NCBI RefSeq assembly: GCF_000952685.1
Contig: NZ_JYHV01000029.1
Coordinates: 248,001-312,000 of the forward strand
DNA from: Stutzerimonas stutzeri
Lineage (GTDB): Bacteria > Pseudomonadota > Gammaproteobacteria > Pseudomonadales > Pseudomonadaceae
Length of the DNA stretch: 64,000 nt
Reading direction: 5' to 3'
Below the pieces are notes generated by a model, which made no database searches, had not been told where the DNA came from, and was given only the letters and a program-made list of their open reading frames with translations. The position numbers and the translations under genes were made by a program. Below are positions 21,982 to 30,778 of this stretch, piece after piece. Numbering within the stretch: position 1 is the first letter of the stretch; each line of letters begins with the position of its first letter.

Positions 21982-23109
21982 TCAGCCCTGCCGATAGGGC
22001 AGCGCATTGCGCGCTGCCTCGGCGTAACGCCGCACTCCGACGCGTTCCTGTTCGAGAAATTCGCTCACCGCGGCGCGCAGCCCGGGGTGTCGCAGGTAAT
22101 GCCAGGAACGGGTAATCACCGGCTCGAAGCCACGAATGAGCTTGTGTTCGCCCTGGGCCCCGGCATCGAAGCGAGACAGCCCGGCCGCGATGGCCTGGTC
22201 GATACCCTGATAGAAGCAGGTCTCGAAGTGCAGCCGATCGAACTCGGCAAGACAGCCCCAGTAACGTCCGTAGAGCCCATGTGCATCGACCAGACTGAAG
22301 GCCATGGCCACCATCCGGCCGCCCTGCCGGGCTAGCACGACGCGGATCGCCTCCGGCATCCGCTCGGCCAGCAGGCTGAAGAAGCTTCGCGTCAGGTAGG
22401 GTGCCTGCCCGCGTACGTAGTAGGTATTGGCATAACAGGCGTAGACGAAATCCCACTCGGCCTCGCCAAGCTGATGGCCCTCACGCCAGTCGAATTCGAT
22501 CCCCTGCCCCGCCACCTGTTCGCGCTCCTTGCGCAGTTGCTTGCGTTTGCGTGAGGTGAGCGCGTCGAGAAAGTCCTGGAAATCACGGTAGCCGCGGTTG
22601 TGCCAATGAAATTGGCAACCGATGCGCTCCAGCCAGCCATCGCGCCCTTGGAAAACCGCATCGGCGGCCGCTTCGGTGAAATTCACATGCAGGCTGGAAT
22701 GCCCGTTCTCGGCGAGCCCTTCGGTGAGCTGATCGAGCAGCTCGCCGGCCGCCTCGCAATCACCCAACAGGCGCGCGCCGCACACGGGTGAAAATGGCAC
22801 CGCGCAAAGGAGCTTCGGGTAGTACTCGATGCCGGCCCGATGGCAGGCATCCGCCCAGGCCCAGTCGAACACGTACTCACCGCTGGAATGGGTCTTGCGA
22901 TACAGCGGCAGCGCGGCGATGGCTGCACCCTGCGCATCGCTGAGCAGCTGATGCTGCGGACGCCAGCCACTTCGCCTTCCGACGCTGCCGCTGTCCTCCA
23001 GCGAGGCGAGGAACGCGTGGCGAAGAAAGGGCTGAGGATGGTCACCGAGCAGAGCATCCCAACGAGCGGGCGCGATGTCGGCAAGGCAGGAAAGAGTCTG
23101 AATAGGCAT
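21982..23109 (-). CDS. FemAB/GNAT-like protein (peptidogalycan family, DUF482)
   Basis: 375-residue cytoplasmic protein of the PF04339 family, related to FemAB and GNAT acyltransferases and annotated as putative peptidoglycan-linked, though no reaction is established. Recognisable blocks are PFLRHAFLASLEDSGSVG near the N terminus, HWHNRGYRDFQDFLDALTSRKRKQLRKER mid-protein, and GYCFETCFYQGI-like YQGIDQAIAAGLSRFDAGAQGEHKL near the end. It converges with metR 9 bases away and is separated from the porin gene by a terminator. Confidence 0.85.
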   Translation of the reverse strand: MPIQTLSCLADIAPARWDALLGDHPQPFLRHAFLASLEDSGSVGRRSGWRPQHQLLSDAQGAAIAALPLYRKTHSSGEYVFDWAWADACHRAGIEYYPKLLCAVPFSPVCGARLLGDCEAAGELLDQLTEGLAENGHSSLHVNFTEAAADAVFQGRDGWLERIGCQFHWHNRGYRDFQDFLDALTSRKRKQLRKEREQVAGQGIEFDWREGHQLGEAEWDFVYACYANTYYVRGQAPYLTRSFFSLLAERMPEAIRVVLARQGGRMVAMAFSLVDAHGLYGRYWGCLAEFDRLHFETCFYQGIDQAIAAGLSRFDAGAQGEHKLIRGFEPVITRSWHYLRHPGLRAAVSEFLEQERVGVRRYAEAARNALPYRQG

Positions 23110-23138
23110 AGGCGCCAGTCTGGCGGCTAATCGGAACG

Positions 23139-23166
23139 AAAAAAAGCCCCATGTGTATGGGGCTTT
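23139..23166 (-). terminator. Terminator downstream of the OprP-type porin
   Basis: AAAGCCCCAT (23143-23152) and ATGGGGCTTT (23157-23166) form a 10-bp stem with loop GTGT. Read on the minus strand it is followed by a run of seven T (23145-23139) and sits 31 bases after the porin stop; the AT-rich ends also give a weaker T run on the other strand. Confidence 0.85.
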
Positions 23167-23197
23167 AAAGGAGCATCACGAAGGAAACTGTGTTGCG

Positions 23198-24496
23198 TTA
23201 GAACACGTACTGCGCGCGGAACACCAGGCCATCGCCGTCGTCGTCGCCGTTGGCGTTCTCGGCGTTGTCGACCTTGGCTTTGACGTAGTAGCCGCTGAGC
23301 TTGACGTTCTCGTTGGCGTACCAGTTCACACCCAGGTTGTGCACCTTGCCTTCGACGTCGTTGGTCGCAACGAGGCCGACCGAGTCATCCTCAGCTTCGA
23401 TATGGTCGTAGCGGTAGAAGACTTCCCAGGCACCGATCTGCTTGTTTTCCGGCTTGAGCTGGTCGAAGCGGCCGAGCTTGTAGCCACGTGCTTCGCCGGT
23501 GAGGGTGTAGGCGACCTGGGCGTAGTAACCCTTGGCCTCGACATCTTCGTAGGCAGCGGAATCGGAATCCATCTCGCGGGTGATGTATTCACCCTGAACG
23601 GACAGCGGACCCATCGCCCAGGCAGCTTCCAGACCGAACGCGGTGTCGTCGCCGTAAGAACCCGCCGGTGCGTTGTTCGCGCCACCGAGCAACAGGCGGT
23701 TGCCGTTGGTGCCGGCATCGTTACCACCGGCAGTGCTCACGCCGCGCATGCCCAGGCGGCTGCGGATGCGGCCGTCGGTGGCCGTGTCGTCCAGGTTGCG
23801 CTGGGCGAAGTTGATACCGAAGTGCAGGACGTTGCCGGCCTCGTGCATCGGCGCGAAGACCGCACGGGCGTTGACCTGCTTGACGCTTTCACCGTCGACG
23901 TCGTTCTGATCCTTGGCATGCAGGCCCAGCGAGCCGTACAGGGAGTCGCCAGCCGTGCCGTTGACCTGGATGCCCAGCCCGTTCTGGTGGCCGTTGGCCC
24001 AATCGACCAGATCGTAGGCAGCGTTACGCTCCTGGGCGGTCACCCATTTGGAGCTGGTGGCTTTTTCCAGACCGAAATCGGGATCGAAGCGACCCATCTT
24101 GATGTTCACTGGGCTGAAGCCGGAATACTGGATGGATGCTTCATCCCAGTAGCCGTCTTCGCTGCTGCCGGCGTTATGCGCGAAATCGTAGTTGAACTGG
24201 TATTTCCAGTCCTGGTAGGCCACGCCGCCGATTTCCAGGAATGCGCGACGGAAGTAGGCGGCGTCGGCGTTGTCGCCATTCTGGGTGTAGAAGCCGTCGA
24301 AGGTGCTGTAGTCGGCTTGCAGACGCCCGCCGATCTTGAAGCTGAACTGCTTGTCCGTCGTGGCGACTTCCAGGCCACCCTTGGTCTTGACTACGATGTC
24401 AGCGCCGTCAGTGGTGACGGTGCCGGCGAAAGCCTGGGCGGAAACGGCCAGAGCGAGGGCGCTGGCGGCGAAACCGGCGAAGTGCTTACGGATCAT
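23198..24496 (-). CDS. Phosphate/pyrophosphate-selective porin, OprO/OprP family
   Basis: 432-residue outer-membrane beta-barrel. A signal peptide ([24 protein letters not shown]) precedes a short loop, then [25 protein letters not shown], a block typical of OprP/OprO, and the chain ends in the barrel-type aromatic F (FRAQYVF). These trimeric channels favour phosphate or polyphosphate and are made when phosphate is scarce. A PhoB-like box is present about 100 bases upstream. The ATG at 24496 is used because it gives a proper signal peptide. Which of OprP and OprO it is cannot be told here. Confidence 0.92.
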   Translation of the reverse strand: MIRKHFAGFAASALALAVSAQAFAGTVTTDGADIVVKTKGGLEVATTDKQFSFKIGGRLQADYSTFDGFYTQNGDNADAAYFRRAFLEIGGVAYQDWKYQFNYDFAHNAGSSEDGYWDEASIQYSGFSPVNIKMGRFDPDFGLEKATSSKWVTAQERNAAYDLVDWANGHQNGLGIQVNGTAGDSLYGSLGLHAKDQNDVDGESVKQVNARAVFAPMHEAGNVLHFGINFAQRNLDDTATDGRIRSRLGMRGVSTAGGNDAGTNGNRLLLGGANNAPAGSYGDDTAFGLEAAWAMGPLSVQGEYITREMDSDSAAYEDVEAKGYYAQVAYTLTGEARGYKLGRFDQLKPENKQIGAWEVFYRYDHIEAEDDSVGLVATNDVEGKVHNLGVNWYANENVKLSGYYVKAKVDNAENANGDDDGDGLVFRAQYVF

Positions 24497-24597
24497 CGAA
24501 AATTCCCCTTTTGGTTTAGCGTTGGAAAACACACAGGTATGGCTCTTTGTGCTGCCGGCATCTTGGCCAGGCTATGTGTCAGCCAGGTGGCTGTTCC

Positions 24598-24615
24598 ATA
24601 AAGCTTTTATGACAA
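24598..24615 (-). promoter_or_regulatory. PhoB-box candidate upstream of the porin
   Basis: On the minus strand TTGTCATAAAAGCTTTAT matches the 18-base PhoB consensus (CTGTCATAWAWCTGTCAY) at 13 positions, with a near-perfect first half. It lies about 100 bases upstream of the porin start, a usual distance, and OprP-type genes are known Pho-regulon members. Confidence 0.5.
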
Positions 24616-24704
24616 GGGGAACTTAAAAGATCAGTGTTTATCGCAATAGCTGTTGGATGAGTGACACAACCCAAGAGGCCTTGCGCGTTTCGGCCAACGC
24701 GCAG

Positions 24705-24732
24705 GAAAAAAGGGCGGATCAAGATCCGCCCT
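24705..24732 (-). terminator. Terminator of the PA3286-like synthase
   Basis: AGGGCGGATC at 24711-24720 and GATCCGCCCT at 24723-24732 form a 10-bp inverted repeat. On the minus strand it is followed by six T (24710-24705), 24 bases after the stop of the synthase gene. Inner base pairs would open because the spacer is only two bases. Confidence 0.82.
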
Positions 24733-24755
24733 GGTTGTCGCAAGCTGCGCGGCGA

Positions 24756-25877
24756 TCAGCGCTTGCGCAAAATCACGCTGCCAATCGAGTAGCCAGCACC
24801 AAACGAGCTGAGCACGCCAAGGCTGCCAGCCGAAAGGTCGTCCTGATGCTTGTGGAAGGCGATCACCGAACCGGCCGAACTGGTGTTGGCGTAGGTGTCG
24901 AGAATGACCGGCGCCTCTTCCGGGCTGGCGTCGCGACCCAAGAGTTTGCGCACAATCAGATGGTTCATGTTCAGGTTGGCCTGGTGCAGCCAGAAGCGCT
25001 TGACGGCGCTGACCTCGATTTCGTTCTCCTTTAGATGTTCGCCGATCAGCTCGGCCACCATCGGGCAGACTTCCTTGAACACCTTGCGACCTTCCTGGAC
25101 GAACAGCTTGTCCGGGTTGGTCATGTATTCCTCGGCGGTGCGGTTCAGAAAGCCGAAGTTGTTGCGGATGTTGTTGGAGAACTCGGTCGCCAGCTTGGTG
25201 CTGACCACGTCCCATTGGTATGGCGAAGTGGCCAGGTCGGCGCGCTCGATGATCACCGCCGTGCAGGCGTCGCCGAAAATGAAATGGCTGTCGCGGTCGC
25301 GGAAGTTCATGTGCCCGGTGCAGATCTCGGGGTTGACCATCAGCACGGCACGCGCCTGACCCAATTGCACCGAGTTCGCCGCGTTCTGGATGCCAAAGGT
25401 GGCCGAGGAGCAGGCCACGTTCATGTCGAAGCCGAAACCCTTGATGCCCAGCGCCGCCTGCACTTCGATGGCGATCGCCGGGTAGGCGCGCTGCAGGTTG
25501 GAGCAGGCGACGATCACGCCGTCGATATCGGCGGCAGTCTTGCCTGCGCGCGCCAGTGCCTGCTCGGCCGCCTTGACCGACATCTCGCAGAGGATCGACC
25601 ACTGTTCGTTGCTGCGCTCGGGAATACGCGGGACCATGCGGTCCGGGTCGAGAATGCCGGCCTTGTCTGTGACGAAGCGACTCTTGATGCCCGACGCCTT
25701 CTCGATAAAGGCCGAGCTGGATTCCGGTACCGGCTGCACGTCACCCGCCTCGATGGCGGCGGCGTGTTCGGCGTTGAAGCGACGGGCGTAGGTGTTGAAC
25801 GACTCGACCAGTTCGTCGTTGGAAATGCTGTGGGCAGGGGTATAAAGGCCGGTACCGCTGATGACGACGTTATGCAC
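24756..25877 (-). CDS. Beta-ketoacyl-ACP synthase III (PA3286-like, beta-ketodecanoyl type)
   Basis: 373-residue condensing enzyme of the FabH fold. The catalytic triad is complete: Cys156 in NVACSSATFG, His298 in WLHQAN and Asn331 in TYANTSSAG. Length, the SNLQRAYPAIAIEVQ segment and the N-terminal HNVVISGTGLYTP agree with P. aeruginosa PA3286, which condenses octanoyl-CoA with malonyl-ACP and diverts beta-oxidation products into fatty-acid synthesis, rather than with the shorter housekeeping FabH. The start is GTG at 25877 with AGAGGA 5 bases upstream; the upstream frame to 25922 lacks a ribosome site. Confidence 0.9.
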   Translation of the reverse strand: MHNVVISGTGLYTPAHSISNDELVESFNTYARRFNAEHAAAIEAGDVQPVPESSSAFIEKASGIKSRFVTDKAGILDPDRMVPRIPERSNEQWSILCEMSVKAAEQALARAGKTAADIDGVIVACSNLQRAYPAIAIEVQAALGIKGFGFDMNVACSSATFGIQNAANSVQLGQARAVLMVNPEICTGHMNFRDRDSHFIFGDACTAVIIERADLATSPYQWDVVSTKLATEFSNNIRNNFGFLNRTAEEYMTNPDKLFVQEGRKVFKEVCPMVAELIGEHLKENEIEVSAVKRFWLHQANLNMNHLIVRKLLGRDASPEEAPVILDTYANTSSAGSVIAFHKHQDDLSAGSLGVLSSFGAGYSIGSVILRKR

Positions 25878-26196
25878 AGTCGTTCCTCTTGAATATTGGC
25901 TGATCGTTGTCTGGCGCCGCAACGGAGCGAGGCCGGCCAGCGCCGTTCGCCATCGTTCATGCCGCGTCTGTTTATATGGCGGCTATTGTGCACGAAAACC
26001 TGACAGATGCCGCAGCTTGGCGTTCAAATGCAGACAAAACAGATCACAAGCCTGCAACGTCACCCGCGTTGACGCGTCAGGGAAGCGGGTGTCGAGAGGG
26101 GAACGCCATCCCGACATGCCGGCTGCGTTCCAAAGGCGCCCGTCGGCAATGATCGCTTTCGGCTATTCTTGCGATCCCAACCCACAGGACCATCCG
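25878..26196. other. Gene-free interval with a nested inverted repeat
   Basis: 319 bases between two divergent genes. It holds no credible short gene. The one clear structure is CACCCGC (26061-26067) paired with GCGGGTG (26085-26091), enclosing the 10-base palindrome TGACGCGTCA (26070-26079). The segment toward 25900-26040 is presumably the promoter area of the synthase gene. Confidence 0.5.
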
Positions 26197-26727
26197 ATGA
26201 AAGACCCACTCGCCGAGCTGATCCGTCTGATCAGCTCGGGCTGCATGAGCGAAGACGAGATCAACCGCCTCGCTGACGAAGCGGCTCAAGCCTATGCCGA
26301 TCCCGGTGCCTTTCTGCAGGCCAACCCGGACATCATCTACGACGATGACTTCCCCATTCCGCTAGGCGAATGGATGATCGTCGGCAGCCTGCCGGACACC
26401 GTGCTGTTCCAGGCCGACGATTACCAGACGCTGTTCGAGCAGATCGTCGGCTCGTTCGGCCCGGACGTGAATTTCGTCCTCAAACCCAAGCAGTTGGCGA
26501 AAACCGAGCCGCTGAAGGCGCTCAACCGCATCCAGACGCAACTCAGCAGTCTCTACCCGGAAAAAGGCGGCTACGTGCTGGTGGACTTCAGCGAGCCATT
26601 GGATGACGAACTGCAAGCGGTGCTCGTATACACCAGCGATATCGAGCGGGTAATGACCCTGGCGGTGGAAGTGGGCATCTATGCCGCCCCGGCGCTGGCG
26701 GCGTTACAAGCTGAAAGCGAAGGCTGA
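26197..26727 (+). CDS. SseB-like conserved hypothetical protein
   Basis: 176-residue acidic protein (MKDPLAELIRLISSGCMSEDEINRL start) with no signal or membrane segment. The region from about residue 75 (DVNFVLKPKQLAKTEPLKALN, then GYVLVDFSEPLDDELQAVLVYTSDIERV) has an alternating strand/helix pattern that reminds me of SseB-type domains, but I cannot support a function. The frame is open for 112 codons upstream, but the ATG at 26197 is the first with a plausible upstream site (ACAGGA) and matches family start. Confidence 0.75.
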   Translation: MKDPLAELIRLISSGCMSEDEINRLADEAAQAYADPGAFLQANPDIIYDDDFPIPLGEWMIVGSLPDTVLFQADDYQTLFEQIVGSFGPDVNFVLKPKQLAKTEPLKALNRIQTQLSSLYPEKGGYVLVDFSEPLDDELQAVLVYTSDIERVMTLAVEVGIYAAPALAALQAESEG

Positions 26728-26770
26728 GCCAGCTCCGCTGCCGTTTCGTTCGCCCCGAGCGGCAACGGGC

Positions 26771-26983
26771 CTAGCGTCGGCGCAGCGGCTCCAATAGCCC
26801 TGACAGACCGTTATGGTCGATTTCCTGCATCAGCGCCAGCAACTGGCCAATTTCCCCGGGCGGGAAGCCGACCCGCGCGAACCAGTTCAGGTAGTTGCCC
26901 GGAAGATCTGCGATCAACCGCCCCTTGTACTTGCCGTACGGCATCGTCTGGGTCACCAGGCGTTCGAGGTCTTCGGGTTTCAT
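26771..26983 (-). CDS. DUF3820 family protein
   Basis: 70-residue protein (MKPEDLERLVTQTMPYGKYK start). The block MPYGKYKGRLIADLPGNYLNWFAR is the hallmark of DUF3820, a small domain also annotated as a putative quorum-sensing-regulated virulence factor; the fold resembles the exonuclease-associated 'G-K-Y-x-G' modules but no activity is known. The frame runs to 27133, but the ATG at 26983 gives the usual length. The following 280 bases up to the heme protein at 27266 hold no gene I can support. Confidence 0.88.
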   Translation of the reverse strand: MKPEDLERLVTQTMPYGKYKGRLIADLPGNYLNWFARVGFPPGEIGQLLALMQEIDHNGLSGLLEPLRRR

Positions 26984-27265
26984 GGCAGCGCTTCGGTCGA
27001 CGGAGCGCAGATACTGCCACAGCCGGTCTGAAACGGCAGCTTGGGTAAGCTGAACCCTTTCGTCATAACGCTGCGCGCCAAGCAAGCGCACAGCTATAAG
27101 GCACATCGCCATGACCTCTCCAGCCTGCGCCACCGCTGACGACAGCGAATGGCCGGGGTTCGCTAGAGGTTCTCTATCGCGACCATAGGCCTTGCCTATT
27201 TAGCAAGCGAAGCCATTTGCTTCTAGGCCTTCTGTACGACCTCGTCGATACAGGAAAACAACAAC

Positions 27266-28657
27266 ATGAATGCCGTCCTAGCCCGTTCGTGCCTGGCCAT
27301 GGCACTTGGCACCATGCCTATCGTACCGATGGCCTACGCCGCCGAAGACGATAAGCCGACCAGCTACAACCCCGTGGTCATCAGTGAGAATTTCGATGCG
27401 ATCATGCAGCGCATGTCAGCGGACAAGCCTGCCATCCTCGAGAGGCACATGGAGCTGCTGAGGCAGCGCTACGACCTCAGCGACACGCCAGCCGAAGGCG
27501 TCACCATGGCGCGCGGCAAGCCGATACAAGCCGGCGTGCGGGTCAAGCTCGCGGGTGGCAGCTGGGAGGAATTGGCGCAACTGAGCCCCGAGCAGATCCG
27601 CCAACAGAAGCGCTTCCCCGCCGGGTTCATGCCGCTACCACACCCGAACCATCCCGAAGGCGGAATGGTGTTTCCGCAGTTTCATATCGATGAGGTCAAC
27701 AAGATCGAGGGCCGCGACCTGACCCGCTTCGACCTGGATTTCGATCTACCGGACCACTTCCTTCCGGAATTCCCGGCGCCGATCTATCTCACCACGCGGC
27801 CGGATCTCGGCGATGTATCCCAGGGCAAGCTGGTGAACATCCGCAACTACTTCGAGCTGTTCAACGGCATCCTCAACCCCAAGCAGCTCGAAGGGCTGCG
27901 CCTGCTGGTGACGACTTTTCCGCAACAGCAATTCAATGCGACCGATGACCGGCGCAGCGAGCATCCACATACCGGAGTCGCCTGCCTGGATTGCCACGCC
28001 AACGGTCATACCAATGCCGCCACGCACCTGGCCGGTGACGTGCGGCCGCAGAAATTCCGCCACCGCATCGACACGCCCACCCTGCGCGGCGTGAACGTGC
28101 AACAGATCTTCGGCTCCCAGCGCGCGCTGAAGACGGTCGAAGATTTCACCGAATTCGAGCAGCGCGCCGCCTATTTCGATGGCGACATCGTGCTGGCGGC
28201 GAAAAAAGGCGTGAATGTGCTCGAGCGCGGCAGCCAGGTGCATTTCATGGGCGAGTTCCAGGCACTGCTGGACTTCCCGCCGGCCCCCAAGCTCAACGTC
28301 GAGGGCCGACTCGACCCGGCCAAGGCCAGCGAACAGGAACTGCGCGGCGAGCAGGTTTTCCACGGCAAAGGCGCCTGCGCAAGCTGCCACATACCGCCCT
28401 ACTACACCGACCACCTGATGCATAACCTGCAGACCGAACGCTTCTACGAACCCCAGGAGTACAACGGCGTCATGGCCGTCGGCGACGGGCCGATCAAGAC
28501 CTTCCCGCTGCGCGGCATCAAGGACTCGCCTCCGTACCTGCACGACGGTCGCCTGCTGACACTCGAGGACACCGTCGAGTTCTTCAACCTGGTATTGCAG
28601 CGCGGCCTGAGCCAGGAGGAGAAAGCCGATCTGGTGGCGTTTTTGCGCACCCTGTGA
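27266..28657 (+). CDS. Two-heme cytochrome c peroxidase-like protein with long N-terminal region
   Basis: 463-residue exported cytochrome. The signal peptide ends at MAYA-AEDD near residue 25. Two c-type heme sites are present: CLDCH at 240-244 and CASCH at 371-375, followed by a distal block KTFPLRGIKDSPPYLHDGRLLTLEDTVEFFN, which is the C-terminal hallmark of bacterial di-heme peroxidases (MauG/CCP group). Classic CCPs place their first heme near residue 50, so about 200 extra residues of unknown role precede it here. It is followed by an ankyrin protein. Peroxidase activity is inferred only; other oxidations are possible. Confidence 0.85.
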   Translation: MNAVLARSCLAMALGTMPIVPMAYAAEDDKPTSYNPVVISENFDAIMQRMSADKPAILERHMELLRQRYDLSDTPAEGVTMARGKPIQAGVRVKLAGGSWEELAQLSPEQIRQQKRFPAGFMPLPHPNHPEGGMVFPQFHIDEVNKIEGRDLTRFDLDFDLPDHFLPEFPAPIYLTTRPDLGDVSQGKLVNIRNYFELFNGILNPKQLEGLRLLVTTFPQQQFNATDDRRSEHPHTGVACLDCHANGHTNAATHLAGDVRPQKFRHRIDTPTLRGVNVQQIFGSQRALKTVEDFTEFEQRAAYFDGDIVLAAKKGVNVLERGSQVHFMGEFQALLDFPPAPKLNVEGRLDPAKASEQELRGEQVFHGKGACASCHIPPYYTDHLMHNLQTERFYEPQEYNGVMAVGDGPIKTFPLRGIKDSPPYLHDGRLLTLEDTVEFFNLVLQRGLSQEEKADLVAFLRTL

Positions 28658-28800
28658 CGCCGCTGCGCCAGGGTTGAGGTCCTAATACGGACGGCCTATT
28701 GCAGGCATGGCCTTTGTCATGGCGCCTTTTTCCCTGTCGCTTGTCACAATGCTGCACGCGCCGGCAAACGTCGGCGCATCGCCTCATCGAGGAGCGCTCC

Positions 28801-29325
28801 ATGACCGAACCAGCCCAACCCAAGCCCGAACTGGACGACGCCGCGCTGGCCTTTGCCGAGCAGATATTCGACAGCGCCCGTAAAGGCGATGCAGTGCGCC
28901 TCGCCGACCTGCTCGGCCGCGGCCTGCCGGCTAACATACGCAACCACAACGGCGACAGCCTGTTGATGCTCGCCACCTACCATGGTCATCTCGATGCGTC
29001 ACGCGTGCTGCTGGAGAGCGGCGCCGATCCGCAGCTGCGCAACGACAAAGGCCAGACACCGCTGGCGGGTGCGGCGTTCAAGGGGGATCTGGCGATGATC
29101 AGTCTGCTGCTCGAACAGGGCGCCGATGTAGAGGGCGCATCACCTGATGGCAAAACCGCGCTGATGATGGCCGCCATGTTCAACCGCACCGAGATCGTCG
29201 AATACCTGATCGCCCAGGGCGCCGACCCGCACGCCGCCGACCGCAACGGTGCCACGCCACTCACCGCCGCCGCGATGATGGGCGCCGCCGACGCCCATGC
29301 GCTGCTGAGCAAGTTCGCCGACTGA
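28801..29325 (+). CDS. Ankyrin-repeat protein (AnkB-like)
   Basis: 174-residue soluble protein with four ankyrin repeats; examples are GDSLLMLATYHGHLDASRVLLESGADP, KGQTPLAGAAFKGDLAMISLLLEQGADV and NGATPLTAAAMMGAADAHALLS. The ATG at 28801 has GGAG 8 bases upstream; the upstream 34 codons are not used. No signal peptide is seen, so unlike the preceding cytochrome it seems cytoplasmic. Small ankyrin proteins beside peroxide genes occur in P. aeruginosa (katB-ankB); position here suggests a comparable link to oxidative stress. Confidence 0.88.
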   Translation: MTEPAQPKPELDDAALAFAEQIFDSARKGDAVRLADLLGRGLPANIRNHNGDSLLMLATYHGHLDASRVLLESGADPQLRNDKGQTPLAGAAFKGDLAMISLLLEQGADVEGASPDGKTALMMAAMFNRTEIVEYLIAQGADPHAADRNGATPLTAAAMMGAADAHALLSKFAD

Positions 29326-29491
29326 CCGGCACCGCCCTACCAATCGCGGCGCTCGACGCCCGTGCCGCGTCGTTGAACCATCGCGTCCTCTTCCGATCTC
29401 TGTGTACTGAGCCGAAAGCAGCCAGCGCTCCCCTTCCGGCGCGCTGCACGGGATAATCCCGCATTTTTCTCCGCCACCTCCGAGGACGACC

Positions 29492-30715
29492 ATGACGGCG
29501 TACACCGCCCCGCCGACGCCGCGCTTTTCTCCGCGCGCGATCCTGTTGATAGAGCTGGCGCTAGCCATGGGCGGTTTCGCTATCGGCACAGGCGAGTTCA
29601 CCATCATGGGACTGATGCCCAACGTGGCGCAGGGATTGGGCATCAGCGAGCCGCAGGTCGGCCATGTGATCAGCACCTACGCTTTGGGTGTGGTGGTCGG
29701 GGCGCCGCTGCTGGCGATCCTCGGCTCGCGGTTGTTCCGCCGACATTTGCTGTTGCTGCTGATGAGTTTCTTCGCACTGGGCAACTTCGCCAGCGCCATG
29801 GCCCCGGATTACCACTCGCTGATGCTGTTCCGCTTCATCGCCGGACTGCCCCACGGCGCCTATTTCGGCGTGGCCATGCTGGTCGCCGCATCGATGGTGC
29901 CGGCGGATCAACGCGCCAAGGCGGTCAGCCGGGTGCTGGCCGGACTGACCATCGCCATGCTGATCGGCAACCCCATCGCGACTTGGCTGGGGCAGTGGCT
30001 GAGCTGGCGTTGGGCGTTCGGCCTGGTGGGGCTCATCGCGCTGCTGACGGTGCTGCTGGTGGCAATCTTCCTGCCACTGGACCGTAGCGAGCCACGTAAT
30101 AATCCGATGCGCGAACTACGCGATTTCAATCGCAAACCGGTGTGGCTGGCGCTGGCCATCAGCTCGATCGGCTTTGCTGGCATGTTCTGCGTGTTCAGCT
30201 ACCTGGCGCCGACCCTGCTGGAGGTTACCCGCGTCAGCGAAAGCTGGATTCCGGTGGGCCTGGCGGCCTTCGGTCTGGGCGGTATCGTCGGCAATATTTT
30301 CGGTGGCTGGCTATTCGATAAGCTGCGCTTCAAAGCCATCGCCTGGCTATTGCTCTGGAGCATTTTCGTCCTGCTGGTATTTCCCTTTGCCACCCATTCA
30401 CTATGGACCATCCTGCCGGCGGCCTTCGCAGTGGGTACCATGGTCTCGCTGTCGCCTGCACTGCAGACGCACCTGATGGACGTAGCCGCCGATGCGCAGA
30501 CGCTGGCCGCGGCGTCCAACCATTCGGCATTCAACGTCGCCAACGCGCTCGGCCCATGGCTTGGCGGACTGGCCATCAGCGCTGGCCTGGGTTGGACCTC
30601 CACCGGCTACATCGGCGCTGCAACCGGTGCGGTCGGTTTGTTGGTGTTCTGGTGGGCCTGGACATCACGCGACGACGATCAAGCGTCCCCCGAAACGGCC
30701 ATCGCCTGCGATTGA
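29492..30715 (+). CDS. MFS transporter, AraJ-like efflux permease
   Basis: 407-residue transporter with twelve hydrophobic spans and the drug/sugar-efflux DHA1/AraJ pattern: GEFTIMGLMPNVAQGLGISEPQVG in the first loop and GLPHGAYFGVAMLVAASMV in spans 4-5 (motif C-like). Such proteins export sugars, arabinose-like compounds or drugs; the substrate is unresolved. The start ATG at 29492 follows GAGG at a usual distance. It is separated by about 60 bases from the divergent-ended MerR gene, with which it converges. Confidence 0.85.
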   Translation: MTAYTAPPTPRFSPRAILLIELALAMGGFAIGTGEFTIMGLMPNVAQGLGISEPQVGHVISTYALGVVVGAPLLAILGSRLFRRHLLLLLMSFFALGNFASAMAPDYHSLMLFRFIAGLPHGAYFGVAMLVAASMVPADQRAKAVSRVLAGLTIAMLIGNPIATWLGQWLSWRWAFGLVGLIALLTVLLVAIFLPLDRSEPRNNPMRELRDFNRKPVWLALAISSIGFAGMFCVFSYLAPTLLEVTRVSESWIPVGLAAFGLGGIVGNIFGGWLFDKLRFKAIAWLLLWSIFVLLVFPFATHSLWTILPAAFAVGTMVSLSPALQTHLMDVAADAQTLAAASNHSAFNVANALGPWLGGLAISAGLGWTSTGYIGAATGAVGLLVFWWAWTSRDDDQASPETAIACD

Positions 30716-30778
30716 ATACCCGAATTAACGTGGGAGGGGTTGAGTTCGCAGTATCCATCCCACGCACAACTCATAGCG

